64,000 nt of DNA from Achromobacter agilis (lineage in GTDB: Bacteria; Pseudomonadota; Gammaproteobacteria; Burkholderiales; Burkholderiaceae_B), in contig NZ_UFQB01000029.1 of assembly GCF_900496965.1 (NCBI RefSeq), forward strand, positions 1 to 64,000, read 5' to 3'. Shown one piece after another: positions 58,621-64,000 of the stretch; the first letter of the stretch is position 1; each line of letters starts with the position of its first letter. The position numbers and the translations under genes were made by a program. The notes beneath the pieces are model-generated. The model saw only the letters and a list, made by a program, of their open reading frames with translations, searched no databases and had not been told where the DNA came from.

Positions 58621-59799
58621 TCAGGCGGCGTTGGCGCAGGCCCCCTTGGGTTCGGAGCGGGCGCGGGTGGCGGCCATCAGCAGGAAGGTCAGGCCGACGG
58701 AAATGGCGACGATGACGGCGGCCGCCCAGCCCAGGGTGCCCAGGCCATAGGTGTCGATGATGCGCCCGCCCACCACGGCGCCCAGGCCGATGCCGATATT
58801 GGCCCCCGAGATATTCAGGGACGCGGCGAACGCTGGCGCTTCGGGCGCGGACTTCATCAGCCGCACGTGGCAAACGATGAACAGCGCCGCCTGTGCGATG
58901 CCCCAGACGCCCAGCGCCACGGCCAGCAGGCCGTGCGACGCCATGACGGGGACGAGCGCCGCCAGTCCCGCCGCCATCAGCGAGGAGAAGAGGGCGGTCG
59001 CACCCAGGGGGCTGCGGTCCACCATGCGTCCCCCCAGCGTGTTGCCGACCAGGCCTACCGCGCCGAACGCCATCATCGTCCAGCCGACGATCTGGCCATT
59101 GAAGCCGGCCAGCCGCTCCAGCATGTCTGCCAGATAGGTGTAGGCGGTGAACATGCCGGTGAAGACGAGCAGCGACAGCAGCACGTGGCCGACCACGATG
59201 GGGTTGCGCAGGATGCGCAGCTGCGTGGCGAGCTTGACGCTGTCGGCGCGGATGCGCGTGCTGGGGAAGGCGAACAGCAACAACAGCGCCTTGGCGAACG
59301 CAACGCCCGACAGGATGGCGAAGGCGGCGCGCCAGCCGAAGGCGTCGGAAATCAGCACGCCGATGGGGATGCCGAACACAGTAGCGGCCACAATGCCGAA
59401 GGCGACCGTGGAAATCGCGCGGCCGGCTCGGGCGGGGCCCACCAGCTCCACCGCCGTGGCGCTGGCCAGCGACCAGAACACGGGCAGGGCCAGGGCGGGG
59501 ACGAACCGGGCGATCGCCATGACCCAGATGTTGGGCGCCGCCGCGGCCAGGGCGTTGGACAGGCCGAACAGCACCAGCACGCTGATGAAGAGCCGCTTGC
59601 GCTCGACATTGGTCATGAGCGCCGTCAGGAGAGGGCCGGTCGCGGCCACCGTGAAGGCGAACAGCGAAACCAGCAGGCCAGCCTGGGAGACCGTGACGTT
59701 CAGGTCGCGGGCGAGGCCCGGCAGCAGGCCGACGATCAGGAATTCTGTCGTCAGGATGGTGAAACCGGCGGCGGAAAGCAGCAGGATGGGCAATAGCAT
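58621..59799 (-). CDS. MFS transporter, DHA1/AraJ-like
   Basis: 392 residues with twelve hydrophobic segments. The N-terminal half has TTEFLIVGLLPGLARDLNVTVSQAGLLVSLFAFTVAATGPLL (residues ~15-57), typical of AraJ/YdhP/NepI efflux-type carriers, and the loop motif NVERKRLF. Substrate unknown. AGAGGA is directly before the ATG at 59805 but six bases from the ATG at 59799, so I chose the latter. The 342 bases upstream may hold an operator. Confidence 0.87.
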   Translation of the reverse strand: MLLPILLLSAAGFTILTTEFLIVGLLPGLARDLNVTVSQAGLLVSLFAFTVAATGPLLTALMTNVERKRLFISVLVLFGLSNALAAAAPNIWVMAIARFVPALALPVFWSLASATAVELVGPARAGRAISTVAFGIVAATVFGIPIGVLISDAFGWRAAFAILSGVAFAKALLLLFAFPSTRIRADSVKLATQLRILRNPIVVGHVLLSLLVFTGMFTAYTYLADMLERLAGFNGQIVGWTMMAFGAVGLVGNTLGGRMVDRSPLGATALFSSLMAAGLAALVPVMASHGLLAVALGVWGIAQAALFIVCHVRLMKSAPEAPAFAASLNISGANIGIGLGAVVGGRIIDTYGLGTLGWAAAVIVAISVGLTFLLMAATRARSEPKGACANAA

Positions 59800-60141
59800 A
59801 GGCATTCCTCTGGCGCGGCGCGGGGTGGCGGCGCGCGGACAGGCGTTATCGATGAATGAAAAGGTCTGGCGTGCTCGGCGCCCCGGGGGCGTCCGGCACC
59901 GCGCCTGGGCTGAATGGCGTGGGCGCGTTGGATCTGAGGCCGCGGGCGGCATTGCCCGAGGCTCCGGCGTTGGCCGGTGAGATATCGGGAAGGCCCCGAT
60001 ACCGTGCATGGATCACACTTTAAGTGACTTTGGTTTCGGGATAAAGACGCCGATCCGGGAAAGATTGTTCGTTATGGTCAACTAATTCGGCGGATCGGCG
60101 CCGGGCCGGGGCGGGCCGGACAGCGGCTCGCCCCGTCGCGC
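59800..60141. other. 342-base intergenic region with inverted repeats
   Basis: No credible gene. It contains the palindrome CACTTTAAGTG (60016-60026) and a perfect 10-base inverted repeat, CGCCGATCCG (60048-60057) with CGGATCGGCG (60091-60100), flanking an AT-rich 33-base middle. These may be operators for the MFS gene. Confidence 0.5.
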
Positions 60142-60816
60142 TTATCGCAGGTCGCTGGGCAGCAGCGGCTCGATGGCGGACCAGAGTTCCGTGGAGGAGT
60201 GGGCGCAGGTTTCCGCTTCCCAGGTGGTGATGTTGTCGTCTTCGCCGACGTAGCCATAGGCCGCGGCAACGGCGGGCATGCCGGCGGCGTGCGCCGCCTG
60301 GATGTCGCGCAGGTCGTCCCCGACATAGACGCAGCGTTCGACCGAGAAGCCGGCCTCGCGCGCGGCGTGCTGCAGCGGCAGGGGGTGCGGCTTGGAATGG
60401 GCGGTCGTGTCGCCGCACACCAGCACGGCGCTTTCGCGCGTCAGGTCCAGGTATTCGACGATGGGCAGGGTCAGGTAGGTGACCTTGTTGGTCACGATGC
60501 CCCAGGACAGGCCGCGGCGGCGGATGTCGGACAGGAGCGCCTCGATGCCGGGGAACAGCTTGCTGTGCACGGTGGAGCCGGCCGCGTAGTCTTCCAGGAA
60601 CTGCAGTCGGGTGGGTTCGTAGTCGGGGTCGCCCGGCCTCAGGCCGAGCGCCACGCGCAGCAGGCCGCGGGCGCCCTGGGAGGCCACCGGGCGCAGCGCC
60701 TCGTAGGCCATCGGTTCCAGGCCCTTGCGGGTGCGTTGGCGGTTGGCCGCGGCGGCCAGGTCGGGGGCCGTATCGGCCAGCGTGCCGTCGAAGTCGAACA
60801 GGATCAGGGCGCTCAT
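60142..60816 (-). CDS. gph: Phosphoglycolate phosphatase-like HAD hydrolase
   Basis: 224 residues. HAD motif [11 protein letters not shown] at residues 8-17, motif II IVTNK, and motif [19 protein letters not shown]. Dephosphorylates 2-phosphoglycolate, or in some betaproteobacteria MurNAc 6-phosphate (MupP); which applies cannot be told. Its ATG overlaps the stop of ubiG (ATGA), a common gene pair. Confidence 0.87.
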   Translation of the reverse strand: MSALILFDFDGTLADTAPDLAAAANRQRTRKGLEPMAYEALRPVASQGARGLLRVALGLRPGDPDYEPTRLQFLEDYAAGSTVHSKLFPGIEALLSDIRRRGLSWGIVTNKVTYLTLPIVEYLDLTRESAVLVCGDTTAHSKPHPLPLQHAAREAGFSVERCVYVGDDLRDIQAAHAAGMPAVAAAYGYVGEDDNITTWEAETCAHSSTELWSAIEPLLPSDLR

Positions 60817-61541
60817 TTGCGGGTAGCCATCAGGTAGTTGACCGAAGTGTCGGACGACAGAGTGTAGATCTGGGTGATGGGGTTGTACTCCATGCCGCGC
60901 ATGCTGACCGGTTCCAGCCCGGCGCCGCGCGCCGCGGCGGACAGTTCGCTGGGCTTGATGAACTGCTCATAGCTGTGCGTGCCGCGGGGCAGCAGGCGCA
61001 GGACGTATTCCGCGCCGACGATGGCGAACAGGAAGGACTTGGCATTGCGGTTCAGGGTGGAAAAGAACACCCAGCCGCCCGGCTTGGTCAGCGCCGCGCA
61101 GGCGCGCACGATGGAGGCGGGATCCGGCACATGTTCCAGCATTTCCATGCAGGTCACCACGTCGTAATGGCCGGGCCGTTCGGCCGCCAGCTCTTCGACG
61201 GGGATCTTGCGGTAATCCACCTTCACGCCCGATTCCAGGCCATGCAGGCGTGCCACCTTCAGGGATTTGTCGGCCAGGTCGATGCCGGTGACTTCCGCGC
61301 CGCTGCGGGCCATGGCTTCGGACAGGATGCCGCCGCCGCAACCCACGTCCAGCACGGCCTTGCCCGCCAGGCTGCCCGCGCACTCCTGGATCCATTCCAG
61401 CCGCAGGGGGTTGATGGCGTGCAGGGGCTTGAACTCGCTTTCGGGATCCCACCAGCGGCTCGCCAGGGCACCGAACTTGTCCAGTTCGGCCTGGTCGGCA
61501 TTGACGGCGGGGCGGGCGGTGTCGTGAGTTTGCGTGGTCAT
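60813..61541 (-). CDS. ubiG: Ubiquinone O-methyltransferase
   Basis: 242 residues. SAM-binding motif [13 protein letters not shown] near residue 65, then [14 protein letters not shown] and [11 protein letters not shown]. Catalyses both O-methylations of ubiquinone synthesis. The N terminus [21 protein letters not shown] is typical. Translationally coupled to gph. Confidence 0.94.
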   Translation of the reverse strand: MTTQTHDTARPAVNADQAELDKFGALASRWWDPESEFKPLHAINPLRLEWIQECAGSLAGKAVLDVGCGGGILSEAMARSGAEVTGIDLADKSLKVARLHGLESGVKVDYRKIPVEELAAERPGHYDVVTCMEMLEHVPDPASIVRACAALTKPGGWVFFSTLNRNAKSFLFAIVGAEYVLRLLPRGTHSYEQFIKPSELSAAARGAGLEPVSMRGMEYNPITQIYTLSSDTSVNYLMATRK

Positions 61542-61639
61542 GGGCGGGTCCAGCGAAAGGCACTCTATATATAGAGGGGGTCCGTCGCGCTAGGCGAGGA
61601 CGGCGCGCGCCGCTGCACCAAATGGGTGCGCTGGCGGCG

Positions 61640-61670
61640 AAAAAAAGGGCCTCGCTATGCGAGGCCCCTT
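61640..61670 (-). terminator. Terminator after ompA
   Basis: GGGCCTCGC (61647-61655) pairs with GCGAGGCCC (61659-61667); on the minus strand seven T follow. Confidence 0.88.
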
Positions 61671-61690
61671 TATTGTAGCTAGTCCGGCAA

Positions 61691-62284
61691 TTACTTGCGG
61701 CTACCCACGATTTCGATCTCAACGCGACGGTTCTGGGCGCGGCCTTCCTTCGTCTTGTTGGAGGCGATCGGGTTCAGCTCGCCCTTGCCTTCCGTATAGA
61801 TACGGTTGGGGTCGATACCCTTGCTGACCAGGTAGCTCTTGACCGAAGCAGCACGCCGCTCGGACAGCTTCTGGTTGTAGGCTTCAGTGCCGATCGAGTC
61901 GGTGTGGCCAACAGCAATGATGGTTTCGAGGTCGATGCCACGAGCTTGCTGGGCGACTTGGTCCAGCAGCTGACGGCCTTCGGGCTTCAGGGTCGACTTG
62001 TCGAAGTCGAAGAACGTGTCAGCATTGAACACGACCTTTGCCGCCATCGGGGCCGGCTTCGCCTTCTGTTGTGCAACCGGAACGCCGTCGCAACCGGGGA
62101 TACCGGTAGCGGGGGTCCAGAACGCATCGCGCCAGCACAATTCGTTCGTGCCGTTCTTCCAAACGTCACCGAACGGGTTGCGCCAGTTGTCCACCGTGTC
62201 GGGATACGACTGGGCCGAGGCTACACCAGAGGCCGTGACGGCGGCGAAGGCGAGCGCCAGAGCGAATTTGGAGGGTTTGTTCAT
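61691..62284 (-). CDS. ompA: OmpA family outer membrane/periplasmic protein
   Basis: 197 residues: signal peptide ending GVASA, a short region with two Cys (CWRDAFW, IPGCDG) instead of an eight-stranded barrel, a Pro/Ala linker and the OmpA C-terminal peptidoglycan-binding domain (NADTFFDFDKSTLKPEG; GHTDSIGTEAYNQKLSERRA). Size matches the short OmpA of Bordetella. It has a strong ribosome site (GAGGAG) and a good promoter, consistent with an abundant envelope protein. Confidence 0.93.
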   Translation of the reverse strand: MNKPSKFALALAFAAVTASGVASAQSYPDTVDNWRNPFGDVWKNGTNELCWRDAFWTPATGIPGCDGVPVAQQKAKPAPMAAKVVFNADTFFDFDKSTLKPEGRQLLDQVAQQARGIDLETIIAVGHTDSIGTEAYNQKLSERRAASVKSYLVSKGIDPNRIYTEGKGELNPIASNKTKEGRAQNRRVEIEIVGSRK

Positions 62285-62359
62285 GTTTCTCCTCGTTGAG
62301 CTTGAAGCTGGATAAGTGACTCGCAGCGAACCCCCGCCGCATATCAGGAAAACGGGGCC

Positions 62360-62387
62360 AGTATAGCAACGCCAAGAGCTGGTTCAA
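62360..62387 (-). promoter_or_regulatory. ompA promoter
   Basis: On the minus strand TTGAAC (62382-62387) and TATACT (62360-62365) are spaced by 16 bases, about 75 bases before the ompA start: a good sigma-70 promoter. Confidence 0.75.
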
Positions 62388-62616
62388 AGGAATAGCTACT
62401 GGGTTTCCTGCGTGCTGGAAACAATCTTAAGGCATTTGGGGGGCTTTGGCTTCCCTGGACAGGCGCATTAACGCTGGATATGACGTTTTCGGCACTCCAT
62501 CGGTTTTCCATGTTGGTTTTTGACAACAGGCCCGCAGGGCGCGGGCGGCCGTGCCGGCGGCCGCGTCCCGATCTGGCCCCGCCTGGTCCGCCTGGGCGCC
62601 ACTTCGGGCGGCCCTT

Positions 62617-62646
62617 CTGACCGCTCCGCGAATCGAATGATAGAAT
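62617..62646 (+). promoter_or_regulatory. Probable gyrA promoter
   Basis: CTGACC (62617-62622) and TAGAAT (62641-62646) with an 18-base spacer, about 50 bases before gyrA. The rest of the ompA-gyrA gap (62285-62698) shows nothing else I would assign, apart from ACCCGG/CCGGGT at 62656-62668. Confidence 0.5.
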
Positions 62647-62698
62647 TTCCTGTTTACCCGGCCCGGGTTCCTCCTTACACGATTCTGTCGTTATATAT

Positions 62699-64000
62699 AT
62701 GGATTCCTTTGCCAAGGAGACGCTTCCGGTATCGCTGGAAGAAGAGATGCGCCGCAGTTACCTCGATTACGCGATGAGCGTGATCGTCGGTCGGGCGCTA
62801 CCGGATGTGCGGGACGGCCTCAAGCCCGTCCACCGGCGCGTGCTCTACGCGATGCACGAACTGAACAACGACTGGAACCGCGCCTACAAGAAGTCGGCGC
62901 GTATCGTCGGGGACGTCATCGGTAAATACCACCCCCACGGCGACCAGTCCGTCTATGACACCATCGTCCGCATGGCGCAGGATTTCTCCATGCGCTACAT
63001 GCTGGTCGACGGCCAGGGCAACTTCGGCTCCATCGACGGCGACAACGCCGCGGCGATGCGTTACACCGAAATCCGCCTGGCCAAGATCGCGCACGAGCTC
63101 CTGGCCGACATCGACCAGGAAACGGTGGACTTCGGCCCCAACTACGACGGCAGCGAACAAGAACCGCTGCTGTTGCCGTCGCGCCTGCCCAACCTGCTGG
63201 TCAACGGCAGCTCGGGCATCGCGGTGGGCATGGCTACCAATATTCCGCCCCACAACCTGCAGGAAGTGGTCGACGGCTGCCTGTACTGCCTGCGCAATCC
63301 GGCGTGCTCGGTCGATGAGCTCATGGAGCTCATCCCAGCGCCTGATTTCCCCACGGGCGGCGTCATTTACGGCATGTCCGGCGTGCGCGAGGGCTACCGT
63401 ACGGGCCGCGGCCGCGTCATCATGCGCGCCAAGACCCACTTCGAAGACATGGAAAAGGGCAACCGCCAGGCCATCGTGGTCGACGCGATCCCCTACCAGG
63501 TCAACAAGAAGACGCTGCAGGAACGCATTGCCGAGCTCGTCAACGACAAGAAGATCGAAGGCATCTCCGACATCCGCGACGAGTCCGACAAGGACGGCAT
63601 GCGCCTGGTCATCGAGCTCAAGCGCGGCGAGGTGCCCGAGGTCGTCCTCAATAACCTGTACAAGAACACCCAGCTCCAGGACACCTTCGGGATGAACCTG
63701 GTGGCGCTGGTTGACGGCCAGCCCCGTCTGCTCAACCTGAAGCAGATGATCGACTACTTCCTGCAGCACCGCCGGGAAGTGGTCACGCGCCGCACGGTGT
63801 TCCAGTTGCGCAAGGCCCGCGAACGCGGCCACGTGCTGGAAGGCCTGGCCGTCGCGCTGGCCAACATCGACGATTTCATCGCGATCATCAAGGCGGCGCC
63901 GACCCCTCCGGTCGCCCGCCAGGAACTGATGGCGAAGTCGTGGGATTCGTCCCTGGTTCGCGAGATGCTGTCGCGCGCCGACGGCGACACGCCGGGAGGC
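62699..64000 (+). CDS. gyrA: DNA gyrase subunit A, 3' end outside window
   Basis: First 434 codons of GyrA. The catalytic Tyr122 is in [13 protein letters not shown], and [17 protein letters not shown] and [13 protein letters not shown] are standard. At the quinolone pocket it has Gln83 in place of the E. coli Ser83, with Asp87 kept. The start is ATG at 62699 within a TATATATATGG stretch; [17 protein letters not shown] fits the family. The frame is open to the window end. Confidence 0.96.
   Translation, partial: MDSFAKETLPVSLEEEMRRSYLDYAMSVIVGRALPDVRDGLKPVHRRVLYAMHELNNDWNRAYKKSARIVGDVIGKYHPHGDQSVYDTIVRMAQDFSMRYMLVDGQGNFGSIDGDNAAAMRYTEIRLAKIAHELLADIDQETVDFGPNYDGSEQEPLLLPSRLPNLLVNGSSGIAVGMATNIPPHNLQEVVDGCLYCLRNPACSVDELMELIPAPDFPTGGVIYGMSGVREGYRTGRGRVIMRAKTHFEDMEKGNRQAIVVDAIPYQVNKKTLQERIAELVNDKKIEGISDIRDESDKDGMRLVIELKRGEVPEVVLNNLYKNTQLQDTFGMNLVALVDGQPRLLNLKQMIDYFLQHRREVVTRRTVFQLRKARERGHVLEGLAVALANIDDFIAIIKAAPTPPVARQELMAKSWDSSLVREMLSRADGDTPGG

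Overview
The window is a GC-rich, densely packed chromosomal segment of a betaproteobacterium of the Alcaligenaceae, most likely Bordetella or Achromobacter. The assignment rests on the tmRNA tag ANDERFALAA, an FtrABCD ferrous iron operon, tandem cyanophycin synthetase genes, a phaC-phaB-phaR block and the overall gene content. It starts inside odhB and ends inside gyrA. I see no insertion sequence, prophage or CRISPR array.

Layout. 1-3.6 kb: the end of the 2-oxoglutarate dehydrogenase cluster (odhB, lpdA), then zapE. 3.6-10.8 kb: an iron island with a Fur box, a FecI-type sigma factor, a frameshifted FecR, a TonB-dependent receptor with a signalling domain, and a Fur-type four-gene operon of small membrane proteins around a PepSY protein. 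10.8-19.8 kb: housekeeping genes (trpS, tex, a DinG/YoaA-type helicase, bamD, rluD, pgeF), separated by clear hairpin terminators. 19.8-23 kb: polyhydroxybutyrate genes phaC, phaB, phaR. 23-26.4 kb: ftrABCD. 26.4-28.8 kb: a PhzF-like protein, a stress cassette of three small proteins (BON, DUF1328, CsbD) and a 39-residue lipoprotein. 28.8-38.2 kb: two cyanophycin synthetases, divergent from an unusual ABC exporter plus a DUF1854 protein, with a GNAT/FemAB-like protein beyond. 38.3-41.9 kb: a ferritin-like protein, a lytic transglycosylase, a YidB-like protein and a DUF4434 lipoprotein.

41.9-52.4 kb is the most interesting part. On the minus strand lie, in transcription order, a membrane diguanylate cyclase, a beta-barrel outer membrane protein, wecB, a BcsB-like protein, nfrB and nfrA. 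In E. coli NfrA, NfrB, WecB and the cyclase DgcJ, encoded at separate loci, make the c-di-GMP-controlled N4 glycan receptor polysaccharide. Here all four functions are linked, together with a BcsB-type periplasmic subunit, which points to a complete, self-contained secreted polysaccharide system.

52.9-64 kb: an SdsA-type alkylsulfatase; a DUF2946 leader protein of the copper-responsive CruR type (RAPP near its C terminus) ahead of an OprC-like copper receptor; tmRNA; an MFS transporter; gph-ubiG; ompA; and the start of gyrA.
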